DNA of 64,000 nt. Origin: an uncultured Lachnospiraceae bacterium (lineage in GTDB: Bacteria; Bacillota; Clostridia; Lachnospirales; Lachnospiraceae). The position numbers and the translations under genes were made by a program. The notes under the pieces were generated by a model. The model was not told the origin of the DNA. It saw only the letters and a program-made list of their open reading frames with translations, and ran no database searches. Positions 25,127 to 33,335 of this stretch are shown here, in pieces. Position 1 is the first letter of the stretch. Every line of letters starts with the position of its first letter. The stretch spans positions 1 through 64,000 of the forward strand of contig CAKQYS010000001.1 in the NCBI GenBank assembly GCA_934293375.1, given 5' to 3'.

Positions 25127-25646
25127 ATTAACCGTACTTCGGGTGCTGTTGGTGCCTGTATTTCTTGTGTTTCTGATGGTTCCGGGTATTCCGGCAGGTA
25201 AATGGATCGCACTTGCAGTCTTTATCATTGCAAGTATGACTGACTGTCTGGATGGACAGATTGCAAGACGCTGTAATATGATCACAGACTTTGGCAAGTT
25301 CATGGATCCGCTTGCAGATAAGTTATTGGTAGACTCAGCATTGATCGCATTTGTTGGCATGGATCGTATCCCTACATGGGTTGTGATCGTGATCATTGCC
25401 AGAGAGTTTATCATTTCAGGTTTTCGTCTGGTTGCCGCAGACAACGGCGTGGTGATCGCTGCCGGCTGGTCAGGTAAGATTAAAACAGTTGTACAGATGA
25501 TCATGATCATGGTACTGATCGCAGATTTTGGTGGAAATGTGGCATATATTGTGGAGCAGGTACTGATCTACGCAGCACTTATCCTGACAGTGGTATCATT
25601 GCTGGATTATCTGGTGCACAACAAGGATGTTCTGAAATCTAAGTAG
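25110..25646 (+). CDS. pgsA: CDP-diacylglycerol-glycerol-3-phosphate 3-phosphatidyltransferase
   Basis: A 178-residue membrane enzyme with about five helices and the full CDP-alcohol phosphotransferase motif DCLDGQIARR continued by GKFMDPLADK. It makes phosphatidylglycerol phosphate, the committed step to phosphatidylglycerol. It overlaps the rimO end by 17 bases and precedes cinA, matching the pgsA-cinA order in Bacillus. The opening NLPNKLTVLRVLLVP is typical of PgsA. Confidence 0.95.
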   Translation: MNLPNKLTVLRVLLVPVFLVFLMVPGIPAGKWIALAVFIIASMTDCLDGQIARRCNMITDFGKFMDPLADKLLVDSALIAFVGMDRIPTWVVIVIIAREFIISGFRLVAADNGVVIAAGWSGKIKTVVQMIMIMVLIADFGGNVAYIVEQVLIYAALILTVVSLLDYLVHNKDVLKSK

Positions 25647-25672
25647 AAATAAACAGATAATGGGGGATGGAT

Positions 25673-26155
25673 ATGCGGATTGAAGAAAAGGTTGTGAATA
25701 AGTTAATAGAACATAAGCTGACGATTACAACAGCAGAATCCTGTACAGGAGGTATGATTGGTGCGGCACTGGTCAATGTCGCCGGTGTTTCACAGATCTA
25801 TCATCTGGGATTCATTACATATGCAAATGAAGCAAAACATCGTGAACTGGGAGTAAAGAACAAGACTCTGAAGAAGCATGGTGCAGTTTCCAAGCAGACA
25901 GCCAGACAGATGGCAAAGGGAGCAGCCAAACATGCACATGCGGATGTGGCGATTGCGGTGACGGGAATTGCAGGCCCGGATGGTGGCACCAGAGAAAAGC
26001 CGGTTGGAACGGTGTATATGGGGTGCTATGTGAAGGGACATACCACTGTCAGAAAGTTCCATTTTGAAGGCTCCAGAGAAGAGATCCGGGAACTGACAAT
26101 GAAAAATGCATTGGCACTGGTATATAGAGAGGTTGTAAAGACAGAGCAGGCATAA
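25673..26155 (+). CDS. cinA: CinA C-terminal domain protein (nicotinamide-nucleotide amidase type)
   Basis: About 160 residues, so this is only the CinA C-terminal deamidase domain, not the long competence-type CinA. Signatures: TITTAESCTGGMIGAAL, GAVSKQTARQMA and VTGIAGPDGGT. The family removes the amide from nicotinamide mononucleotide in NAD recycling. The ATG at 25673 is preferred over the ATG at 25667, which leaves no room for the GGGGG upstream. In many Firmicutes recA follows cinA; here recA is 20 kb away. Confidence 0.88.
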   Translation: MRIEEKVVNKLIEHKLTITTAESCTGGMIGAALVNVAGVSQIYHLGFITYANEAKHRELGVKNKTLKKHGAVSKQTARQMAKGAAKHAHADVAIAVTGIAGPDGGTREKPVGTVYMGCYVKGHTTVRKFHFEGSREEIRELTMKNALALVYREVVKTEQA

Positions 26156-26169
26156 CCTGCTCTTTTTTT
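26143..26169 (+). terminator. Terminator overlapping the cinA stop
   Basis: AGAGCAGG at 26143-26150 is still coding; it pairs with CCTGCTCT at 26156-26163, with the stop TAA in the loop, followed by TTTTTT. The gene end doubles as terminator stem. Confidence 0.88.
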
Positions 26170-26201
26170 AGAAAACTTTTACAAAAAAATGTGTTTTTAA
26201 C

Positions 26202-26230
26202 TTGATAATTTTTTGCAAAAGAGATACAAT
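26202..26230 (+). promoter_or_regulatory. Promoter of the biotin decarboxylase operon
   Basis: TTGATA at 26202-26207 and TACAAT at 26225-26230, 17-bp spacer. The first gene starts at 26302. Confidence 0.65.
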
Positions 26231-26301
26231 TATAATCGGCAGAAAATTGGTCAATCTTTTTCCAAAGATGCCATTTAATAAATTATAACGGAGGACTAAA
26301 A

Positions 26302-27729
26302 ATGAGCAATAAGACGCAGCTGTCAGCAAGAGAAAGAATCAATTCTTTACTTGATGACTCAAGTTTTGTTGAGATGGGTGCAATGGTAACAGCCAGAAGC
26401 ACAGATTTCAACATGCAGGAAAAGGAAACACCTGCAGATGGCGTAATTACAGGTACAGGTTCCATTGATGGCAACCTTGTATATGTATACAGCCAGGATG
26501 CAACAGTATTAGGTGGTGCGATCGGAGAGATGCACGCAAAGAAGATCAGCAGGGTATATGATCTCGCTATGAAGGTGGGAGCACCGGTGATCGGTCTGGT
26601 TGACTGTGCAGGACTTCGTCTTCAGGAGGCTACAGATGCATTAGAGGCATTTGGTGATATTTATCTGAAGCAGACGATGGCATCAGGTGTGATTCCGCAG
26701 ATCACTGCATTATTCGGTACATGTGGTGGTGGTGCTGCAGTGATACCGGCATTATCAGATTTTGTATTTATGACAAGTGAGGATGCGAAGTTGTTCGTGA
26801 ATAGTCCGAATGCATTAGAGGGCAATTACGAGGCGAAGTTAGATACGGCATCCGCAAAGTATCAGAGTGAGGAAGCCGGTCTGGTAGATGTTGTTGCTGA
26901 TACAGATTTAGATGTACTGGCACAGATCCGTACATTAGTATCTTTGTTGCCTGCTTGCAATGAGGATGGTGTAAGATTTACAGATTGCACAGATGATTTA
27001 AACCGTGTGATCCCGAACTTAGATGGCCTGAATAAGGATGCAAGAGCGGTATTACAGAATATTGCAGACAATAATGTATTCTTCGAAGTGAAGAAGGATT
27101 ATGCCAAGGATATGGTACTTGGTTTCATCAAGCTTGCGGGTGCTACAATCGGATGTGTAGCCAATCAGGTAGCAGATGGCGGAGACAAGCTGTCAGCACG
27201 CGGTGCTTCCAGCGCAGCAAAGTTCGTAACCTTCTGTGATGCGTTTGATATTCCGGTACTGACACTTACAAGTGTGACAGGATATAAGGCTACCGTATGT
27301 GCAGAGCGCAAGATGGCGGCTTCTGTTGCAAAGCTTACATATGCATTTGCAAATGCTACCGTACCGAAGGTAAACCTTCTGATCGGTGAGGCTTATGGTT
27401 CTGCGTATACAGCAATGAACTCTAAGGCATTAGGTGCTGATATGGAATATGCATGGCCATGTGCAAAGCTTGGTATGATGGATGCAGAGATGGCAGTGAA
27501 GATCATCTATGCTGATGAACTTGCAAAGGCAGATGACAAGAAGTCATTCCTTGCAGAGAAGAAGAAGGAGTATGCTGCATTACAGGCTGATGTGAAGTCA
27601 GCAGCCAGCCGTGGATATGTAGATGATATCATTGAGCCGGATGCGACAAGAAAGAGACTGATCGCCGTATTCGAGATGCTCTACACCAAGGCAGATGACA
27701 GACCATATAAGAAGCATGGTGCAATTTAA
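26302..27729 (+). CDS. Acyl-CoA carboxyltransferase subunit, MmdA/transcarboxylase 12S type
   Basis: 475 residues with the two crotonase-like halves of biotin carboxyltransferases: N-half with ARERINSLLDDSSFVEMGA and the acyl-CoA pocket FGTCGGGAAVIPALSDF, C-half with ARGASSAAKFVTFCDAFDIPVL and GEAYGSAYTAMNSKALG. Relatives take carboxyl groups from methylmalonyl-, malonyl- or glutaconyl-CoA onto biotin. It is the first gene of a five-gene operon that also encodes a pyruvate/oxaloacetate-type carboxyltransferase. The exact acyl-CoA cannot be read from sequence. The ATG follows CGGAGGAC. Confidence 0.87.
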   Translation: MSNKTQLSARERINSLLDDSSFVEMGAMVTARSTDFNMQEKETPADGVITGTGSIDGNLVYVYSQDATVLGGAIGEMHAKKISRVYDLAMKVGAPVIGLVDCAGLRLQEATDALEAFGDIYLKQTMASGVIPQITALFGTCGGGAAVIPALSDFVFMTSEDAKLFVNSPNALEGNYEAKLDTASAKYQSEEAGLVDVVADTDLDVLAQIRTLVSLLPACNEDGVRFTDCTDDLNRVIPNLDGLNKDARAVLQNIADNNVFFEVKKDYAKDMVLGFIKLAGATIGCVANQVADGGDKLSARGASSAAKFVTFCDAFDIPVLTLTSVTGYKATVCAERKMAASVAKLTYAFANATVPKVNLLIGEAYGSAYTAMNSKALGADMEYAWPCAKLGMMDAEMAVKIIYADELAKADDKKSFLAEKKKEYAALQADVKSAASRGYVDDIIEPDATRKRLIAVFEMLYTKADDRPYKKHGAI

Positions 27730-27744
27730 GAGAGGGGCAGCTAA

Positions 27745-28521
27745 ATGAAAAAATTACGTGTATTATTATTTATGATGATAGCGGTTGTTTTTTCTTTGAC
27801 AGGTTGTGGTTCGGAATCAGCACTGAAGTATGAGGTAGACCAGCAGACATTGATCGATGATGCGAAGAATACCTTCGAATATCTGCTGAATCTGTCGGAT
27901 TCAGGCAAGAAGTACACGATTGCACAAGGTCAGGAGCCTTATGCAGACGCAGTATCCGGTCTTATTACAGCCAATGAAGAGGCAGGCGCATATGTTTCCT
28001 TAAAGGAGACAAAGTTCACACAGAATAAGGATGATATCGATATCGTATTAGTCTGTGAGTTTGAGAAGGCAGAGGTTGAGGCTTCATTTGTATATGAGAC
28101 GAATGATGCATATGACTACAGGGATGTATATCAGAATCCTGACAACATCCTTCCGTATAAGGCATCAGAGATCACCATTCAGACAGTTCATTCTAAGTCA
28201 TATTATATGATGCAGGCTGTATCGAATACATTACTTGGTATGGGTACTGTATTTATTATGCTGATCCTGATCTCACTTTTGATCAGTACATTTAAGTTTA
28301 TTCCGGTTATCGTTGCTAAGTTCGAGAAGAAGCCGGCAAAGGAACCTGCAAAGAAAGAGAAGAAGGCAGCACCTGCAGCACCGGTTGCGGTGTCAGAGCC
28401 TGATTTAATGAATGACAGCGAATTGGTAGCAGTCATTACAGCAGCGATTTATGCGGCTGAAGGAACTACAGGAAGCAAGGATACTCTGGTCGTTCGTTCG
28501 ATTAGCAGAGCAAGAAGATAA
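27745..28521 (+). CDS. oadG: OadG-like subunit fused to an N-terminal lipoprotein domain
   Basis: 258 residues. The N-terminal signal ends in LTGC (Cys about 21), implying lipid attachment. An extracytoplasmic domain (about 22-145) has no family I recognise. One membrane helix (about 155-180, LGMGTVFIMLILISLLI) and a Lys/Ala/Pro-rich cytoplasmic segment then match the OadG gamma subunit, which helps assemble Na+-translocating decarboxylases. Classic OadG is about 80-130 residues with no lipoprotein part. A C-terminal helix (LVAVITAAIYAAEG) may contact the carboxyltransferases. Confidence 0.78.
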   Translation: MKKLRVLLFMMIAVVFSLTGCGSESALKYEVDQQTLIDDAKNTFEYLLNLSDSGKKYTIAQGQEPYADAVSGLITANEEAGAYVSLKETKFTQNKDDIDIVLVCEFEKAEVEASFVYETNDAYDYRDVYQNPDNILPYKASEITIQTVHSKSYYMMQAVSNTLLGMGTVFIMLILISLLISTFKFIPVIVAKFEKKPAKEPAKKEKKAAPAAPVAVSEPDLMNDSELVAVITAAIYAAEGTTGSKDTLVVRSISRARR

Positions 28522-28539
28522 TATTAGGAGGATATCATT

Positions 28540-28911
28540 ATGAAGAATTATAGAATTACAGTAAATGGAACAGCTTATGATGTAGCAGTAGAGGAATTAG
28601 CACAGGGAAGCGTAGCAGCAGCTCCTGTTGCAGCAGCACCTGCACCGGCAGCAGCACCTGCAGCACCGGCTCCAAAGGCAGCACCAGCAGGCGCCGGCAG
28701 TGTAGAGATCACAGCTCCAATGCCTGGTAAGATCTTAGCTGTAAAGGCAAATGCAGGTCAGGCTGTAAAGCGTGGCGATGTGGTTATGATTCTTGAGGCT
28801 ATGAAGATGGAGAATGAGGTTGTTGCTCCTGCTGATGGTACGATTGCAAGCATCAATGTAGCTGCAGGCGATGCAGTAGAATCTGGAGATGTTCTGGCTA
28901 CAATGAACTAA
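28540..28911 (+). CDS. Biotin carboxyl carrier subunit
   Basis: 123 residues: a short N-terminal beta segment (KNYRITVNGTAYDVAVEELA), a flexible Ala/Pro linker (about 25-55), and a biotinyl domain with EAMKMENEV, whose Lys receives biotin. The preceding APMPGKILAVKANAGQ is characteristic of decarboxylase and transcarboxylase carriers. Its only likely partners are the two carboxyltransferases and the membrane subunit of this operon, between which it would shuttle CO2. AGGAGG precedes the ATG. Confidence 0.93.
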   Translation: MKNYRITVNGTAYDVAVEELAQGSVAAAPVAAAPAPAAAPAAPAPKAAPAGAGSVEITAPMPGKILAVKANAGQAVKRGDVVMILEAMKMENEVVAPADGTIASINVAAGDAVESGDVLATMN

Positions 28912-28947
28912 TTTGCAGACCACAGAAAAATAGGAGGTAATGACTAA

Positions 28948-30078
28948 ATGGATTACATTATAAATGCAATAAAGAATTTAGCAGACCAGACCGCATTTGT
29001 CAGCCTTGAATGGGGCAATTATGTTATGATCCTGGTTGCCTGCATCTTTCTTTATTTAGCAATTAAAAAAGGCTTTGAGCCTTTGCTGTTAGTCCCGATT
29101 TCATTTGGTATGCTGCTGGCGAATATCTTTCCTAGTATCATCCAGGATGGTGGACTGTTACACTTCTTCTATCAGTTAGATGAGTGGTCTATTTTACCAT
29201 CACTGATTTTCCTTGGTGTTGGTGCGATGACAGATTTCGGTCCGTTGATCGCGAATCCGTCAAGTTTTATTTTAGGTGCGGCAGCACAGTTTGGTATTTA
29301 TGCAGCTTATTTCCTTGCGATTGCGTTGGGATTCAATGGAAAGGCCGCAGCAGCGATCTCTATTATCGGTGGTGCAGATGGTCCTACATCCATCTTCCTT
29401 GCAGGTAAGCTTGGAATGGGTGGAACCCTGATGGGTCCGATCGCTGTGGCAGCATATTCATATATGGCACTGGTTCCTGTTATCCAGCCACCATTTATGA
29501 AGCTCTTTACAACAGAGAAGACAAGAAAGATCAAGATGGAGCAGCTCCGTCCTGTATCAAAGCTTGAGAAGATTCTGTTCCCGATCGTAGTTACGATCGT
29601 GGTATGTCTGATTCTTCCTACTACAGCACCACTTGTTGGTATGCTGATGTTAGGTAATCTGTTCAGAGAGTCAGGTGTAGTAAAGCAGTTGACAGAGACA
29701 GCTTCTAATGCCTTAATGTACATCGTAGTTATTCTGCTTGGTACTTCTGTAGGTGCTACGACAACTGCACAGGCATTCTTGAATCTGGATACATTAAAGA
29801 TCGTATTTTTAGGTCTGGTCGCATTCTGTGTAGGTACTTCAGCCGGTGTTATTTTCGGTAACATCATGTGCTGGGCTACCAAGGGCAAGGTAAACCCTCT
29901 GATCGGTTCTGCTGGTGTATCTGCCGTTCCAATGGCAGCCAGAGTATCCCAGAAGGTTGGTTCCGAGGCAGATCCGACGAACTTCCTGCTGATGCATGCG
30001 ATGGGTCCAAATGTAGCCGGTGTTATCGGTACGGCTGTAGCCGCCGGTACATTCATGGCAATTTACGGTGTAAAATAA
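28948..30078 (+). CDS. oadB: Na+-translocating decarboxylase beta subunit
   Basis: 376 residues, integral membrane with about nine to eleven helices. Family marks: FLGVGAMTDFGPLIANP, IIGGADGPTSIF with the Asp needed for carboxybiotin decarboxylation and Na+ binding, and GSAGVSAVPMAARVSQK near the C-terminus. The beta subunit decarboxylates carboxybiotin and exports Na+. It sits between the carrier and the second carboxyltransferase. Named oadB by homology; gcdB and mmdB are the same family. Confidence 0.93.
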   Translation: MDYIINAIKNLADQTAFVSLEWGNYVMILVACIFLYLAIKKGFEPLLLVPISFGMLLANIFPSIIQDGGLLHFFYQLDEWSILPSLIFLGVGAMTDFGPLIANPSSFILGAAAQFGIYAAYFLAIALGFNGKAAAAISIIGGADGPTSIFLAGKLGMGGTLMGPIAVAAYSYMALVPVIQPPFMKLFTTEKTRKIKMEQLRPVSKLEKILFPIVVTIVVCLILPTTAPLVGMLMLGNLFRESGVVKQLTETASNALMYIVVILLGTSVGATTTAQAFLNLDTLKIVFLGLVAFCVGTSAGVIFGNIMCWATKGKVNPLIGSAGVSAVPMAARVSQKVGSEADPTNFLLMHAMGPNVAGVIGTAVAAGTFMAIYGVK

Positions 30079-30111
30079 TAAGTGGTATAGAATAGATAGG
30101 AGGATATTTTA

Positions 30112-31530
30112 ATGGCAGTACAGGCAAAACCAGTAAAGATTACAGAGACTGTATTACGTGATGCGCATCAGTCATTGATCGCAACCCGTATGACAACAGA
30201 GCAGATGTTGCCAATTATCGATAAGATGGATCAGGTTGGCTACCATTCAGTGGAGTGCTGGGGTGGTGCAACATTTGATGCATGTCTTCGTTTCTTAAAG
30301 GAAGATCCATGGGAGAGACTTCGTAAGCTCCGTGATGGATTCAAGAATACAAAGTTACAGATGTTATTCAGAGGTCAGAATATCTTAGGATATGCACCAT
30401 ATTCTGATGATGTCGTAGAGTACTTTGTACAGAAGTCAATTGCAAATGGTATTGATATCATTCGTATTTTTGACTGCTTAAACGATATTCGTAACTTAGA
30501 GACAGCAGTAAAGGCAGCAAATAAGGAGAAGGGACATGCACAGGTAGCCCTTTCTTATACCTTAGGTGATGCATATACAATGGATTACTGGAAGGAAATG
30601 GCAAAGAAGATCGAGGATATGGGTGCAGATTCTATCTGTATCAAAGATATGGCAGGCCTTTTGGTTCCAACAGCAGCAACAGAGCTTGTACAGGCACTGA
30701 AGGATGGAAGCAGTCTTCCGGTTCAGTTACATACACATTACACATCAGGTGTGGCTTCTATGACATATATGAAGGCTGTAGAGGCAGGATGCGATATCAT
30801 TGATACTGCAATGTCACCTTTATCTATGGGTACTTCACAGCCTGCTACAGAAGTTATGGCAAAGGCATTTGAGGGTACACCATATGATCCTGGATTTGAT
30901 CAGAATCTGTTAGCTGAGATCGCTGATTACTTCCGTCCAATGCGTGAGGAGTGGTTAGAGTCAGGTCTCTTAAGCCCGAAGGTAATGGGTGTCAACATCA
31001 AGACTCTGTTATATCAGGTTCCTGGTGGTATGTTATCCAACATGGTTTCCCAGTTAAAGGAAATGAAGGCTGAGGACAAGTACAATGAAGTATTAGAGGA
31101 GATCCCTCGTGTGCGTAAGGACTTCGGTGAGATCCCACTGGTAACACCTTCTTCACAGATCGTTGGTACACAGGCTGTATTGAATGTTGTTATGGGTGAG
31201 AGATATAAGCAGCTTACAAAGGAGTCTAAGGACTTATTAGTTGGTAAGTATGGTAGAACAACGAAGCCGGTAAATGCTGAGGTACAGAAGAAGGCACTGG
31301 ATAGCTTAGGCATGAAGGAGCCAATCACATACCGTCCGGCTGATGACCTTGCACCATCACTTGAGAAGTTTGAGAAGGAGGTTGCACCATACAAGGAACA
31401 GGATGAGGATGTATTATCTTATGCATTGTTCCCACAGGTAGCAACAGAGTTCTTCAAGTATCGTGAGGCACAGAAGACAAAGGTTGATGTGTCTAAGGCA
31501 GATACAGAGAATAAGACATATCCGGTATAG
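30112..31530 (+). CDS. oadA: Oxaloacetate decarboxylase/pyruvate carboxyltransferase alpha subunit without biotin domain
   Basis: 472 residues: TIM-barrel carboxyltransferase beginning ITETVLRDAHQSLIATRM, with the metal ligands in LRDAHQ and PVQLHTHYTSG and the catalytic IKDMAGLL. The pyruvate/oxaloacetate type is indicated by ECWGGATFDACLRFL. Typical OadA ends with a biotinyl domain; this one stops before it, consistent with the separate carrier at 28540. It resembles the 5S subunit of propionibacterial transcarboxylase as well as OadA. It is the last gene of the operon. Confidence 0.9.
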   Translation: MAVQAKPVKITETVLRDAHQSLIATRMTTEQMLPIIDKMDQVGYHSVECWGGATFDACLRFLKEDPWERLRKLRDGFKNTKLQMLFRGQNILGYAPYSDDVVEYFVQKSIANGIDIIRIFDCLNDIRNLETAVKAANKEKGHAQVALSYTLGDAYTMDYWKEMAKKIEDMGADSICIKDMAGLLVPTAATELVQALKDGSSLPVQLHTHYTSGVASMTYMKAVEAGCDIIDTAMSPLSMGTSQPATEVMAKAFEGTPYDPGFDQNLLAEIADYFRPMREEWLESGLLSPKVMGVNIKTLLYQVPGGMLSNMVSQLKEMKAEDKYNEVLEEIPRVRKDFGEIPLVTPSSQIVGTQAVLNVVMGERYKQLTKESKDLLVGKYGRTTKPVNAEVQKKALDSLGMKEPITYRPADDLAPSLEKFEKEVAPYKEQDEDVLSYALFPQVATEFFKYREAQKTKVDVSKADTENKTYPV

Positions 31531-31542
31531 GATATTAGTTAT

Positions 31543-31587
31543 AAAATAAGACCTGCCATCCGAAAGGGTGGCAGGTCTTATTTTTGT
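31543..31587. terminator. Bidirectional terminator, copy 1, with GAAA tetraloop
   Basis: AAGACCTGCCATCC pairs with GGGTGGCAGGTCTT around GAAA, with AAAATA before and ATTTTTGT after. It serves oadA and the convergent ATPase gene. It matches the element at 32944-32988 in 43 of 45 positions. Confidence 0.92.
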
Positions 31588-31602
31588 CTTCGCAATATGC
31601 GA

Positions 31603-32889
31603 TTATTGATCTGAAAGCTTAGGACTATTTAAGAGCCACTTCCAGGCGGGAATGACTGAAATAGGGATTTCATCGCATACAAGTGCTGCTTCTTCACTGT
31701 TTGTAATGATCATGCATTTTGCATCCGGAATAAAATTTCGCAGTTTAGTAAATGCTCTGGTTTCGCGTTCGCGTGTATCTATATTTTCCAGAATCTGCAT
31801 ACTTACCTGTATAGCAATTTTTTCTGTTGGAACAAAAAAATCAATCTCTACATTGTTTTCAAAGTAGAAAACATTCTCTGTACCGTATCTTCTGATCAGT
31901 TCGATGGCAACAAGATTTTCAAGCTGAGCAGATTCACAGTCAAGGAGCAGTAATCCGAGAAGACCAGTGTCCATGAAATAGTATTTTGGAGATGTTTCCT
32001 TTTCAACCAGTTTAGCCGCATAATTTGTTAAAGTAAAGATGAGGTAGGAATCTGTCATGTATCCGATGTAGTTGATTACCGTTTGTTTTCCCAATGATGT
32101 ACCGGCACTCTTTACAATGTTGGTCAGACGGCTAAAGGATAGTGGCTTGGTAATGGATTCTGCTATCTTTTTTAACACGAGCTTGATAGCAAAGTCATTT
32201 GTAACTTTATTTCTGGTAATAATATCACCAAGATAAACTGTTTGGTAAATACTGCTTAGGAACATTCTTTTGTTTTTCATTTCTACCAGTTCTGGGAAAG
32301 CACCGTAAGTTATATATTCATTGTAATTGGCAAGTACTTCAGCTTTGTCACTTGTGCTGATCGTGTCAAGATAATCTTTTTCTTTTCCGTTTGCGGTCAG
32401 ATATTCTGAAAATGAATATGGATATACATGCATGATCATGAATCGCCCGCCTAGTGTTGATGCAATTTCCCTGCTGAGCATTTTGCTGTTGCTTCCGGTA
32501 ATATTGATTTTGTATTTCATATCTGCCATTCTACGGACAAATTTCTCCCATCCGTCAATGTTTTGGATTTCATCCAGAAAAAGGTAAGGTTTGTTTTCAA
32601 CTCCAGAAAGTTCCAGACCAATCTCCAGAATAGTATTTAAATTCTCGGATGTCATTTCAAGAAGCCGCTCGTCTTCAAAATTTACATAGACAATTTGAGA
32701 TAGAGGAACCCCTTTATCCAAAAGATGTTGAATCTGTTGATACATCATATAGGACTTACCCGTTCTTCTGATGCCAACAAAGCAATAGTTGACATTCTCC
32801 TCTAAAGGATATTGTCTGGGAATCAATGGATTGTGCAAATAGATATCCTTCTGATCAATCAGAATCTGTTTTAAGGTATCTCTATTCAT
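31603..32889 (-). CDS. AAA_14 ATPase with C-terminal DUF4143 domain
   Basis: 428 residues. N-terminal AAA ATPase: Walker A GIRRTGKS at about 39-46, Walker B YLFLDEIQNIDGW at about 103, and ITGSNSKMLSREIASTLGGR sensor region. C-terminal DUF4143 (about 195-400), a PD-(D/E)XK-like fold, retains EIDFFV but has IQVS where nucleases carry an E-x-K, so cleavage activity is doubtful. Such genes are common accessory genes of unsettled function. It lies on the strand opposite to its neighbours oadA and the surface gene remnant, between two near-identical terminators. An AGGTGATAAT ribosome site precedes the ATG. Confidence 0.88.
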   Translation of the reverse strand: MNRDTLKQILIDQKDIYLHNPLIPRQYPLEENVNYCFVGIRRTGKSYMMYQQIQHLLDKGVPLSQIVYVNFEDERLLEMTSENLNTILEIGLELSGVENKPYLFLDEIQNIDGWEKFVRRMADMKYKINITGSNSKMLSREIASTLGGRFMIMHVYPYSFSEYLTANGKEKDYLDTISTSDKAEVLANYNEYITYGAFPELVEMKNKRMFLSSIYQTVYLGDIITRNKVTNDFAIKLVLKKIAESITKPLSFSRLTNIVKSAGTSLGKQTVINYIGYMTDSYLIFTLTNYAAKLVEKETSPKYYFMDTGLLGLLLLDCESAQLENLVAIELIRRYGTENVFYFENNVEIDFFVPTEKIAIQVSMQILENIDTRERETRAFTKLRNFIPDAKCMIITNSEEAALVCDEIPISVIPAWKWLLNSPKLSDQ

Positions 32890-32943
32890 ATTATCACCTC
32901 CGATAAAACAATTATATATATAAATCGTTCTATGTGCAAGACA

Positions 32944-32988
32944 AAAATAAGGCCTGCCATCCGAAAGGGTGGTAGGTCTTATTTTTGT
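32944..32988. terminator. Bidirectional terminator, copy 2
   Basis: Same hairpin as at 31543-31587 with two substitutions (32952 and 32973), both keeping the stem paired through G-U. It overlaps the stop codon of the XRE gene and separates it from the ATPase gene. Confidence 0.9.
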
Positions 32989-33203
32989 GGATACGGATTT
33001 TTGACATTGGATACACCGGTGATATAGTTCATATCGACATCGTAGTATTTGGCTAACCGGATCAGAGTCTCAATTGGAATCCGTACTTTCCCGTTCTCAT
33101 AATCAGAGTATGTGGTCTGTGCAACATGGATCACATCTGCAACATACTGCTGATTCAGGTCATTGTCTTCCCGTAACCCTCTGATGATTTCTGTATAGTG
33201 CAT
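32979..33203 (-). CDS. XRE-family helix-turn-helix regulator
   Basis: A 74-residue single-domain regulator. The HTH spans about 16-37 (NQQYVADVIHVAQTTYSDYE), followed by KVRIPIETLIRLAKYYDVDMNYITG, typical of Cro/C1-like repressors. The start at 33203 is set by AAGGAGG six bases upstream; an ATG six bases earlier abuts the site. A 23-bp palindrome upstream (33257-33279) is a likely operator. The stop codon lies in terminator copy 2. Confidence 0.88.
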   Translation of the reverse strand: MHYTEIIRGLREDNDLNQQYVADVIHVAQTTYSDYENGKVRIPIETLIRLAKYYDVDMNYITGVSNVKNPYPQK

Positions 33204-33251
33204 AGTCATCCTCCTTATTGTTTGCATTGTAGTATACATAAATAATATAAA

Positions 33252-33280
33252 TTGACTTTTAACGGAATATCCGTTAAAAT
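33252..33280 (+). promoter_or_regulatory. Plus-strand promoter containing a palindrome in its spacer
   Basis: TTGACT at 33252-33257 and TAAAAT at 33275-33280 with a 17-bp spacer. It reads toward the surface-protein remnant at 33336. The palindrome fills the spacer exactly. Confidence 0.6.
33257..33279. promoter_or_regulatory. 23-bp palindrome, probable XRE operator
   Basis: TTTTAACGGA, three bases ATA, then TCCGTTAAAA: perfect 10-bp arms. It is located between the XRE gene and the divergent promoter, so one regulator could control both directions. Confidence 0.7.
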
Positions 33281-33335
33281 GAAAGTTGTAAAAAGATGAG
33301 AAATGCAACTAGTTTGAGGGCAGAGAGTATTTTTA

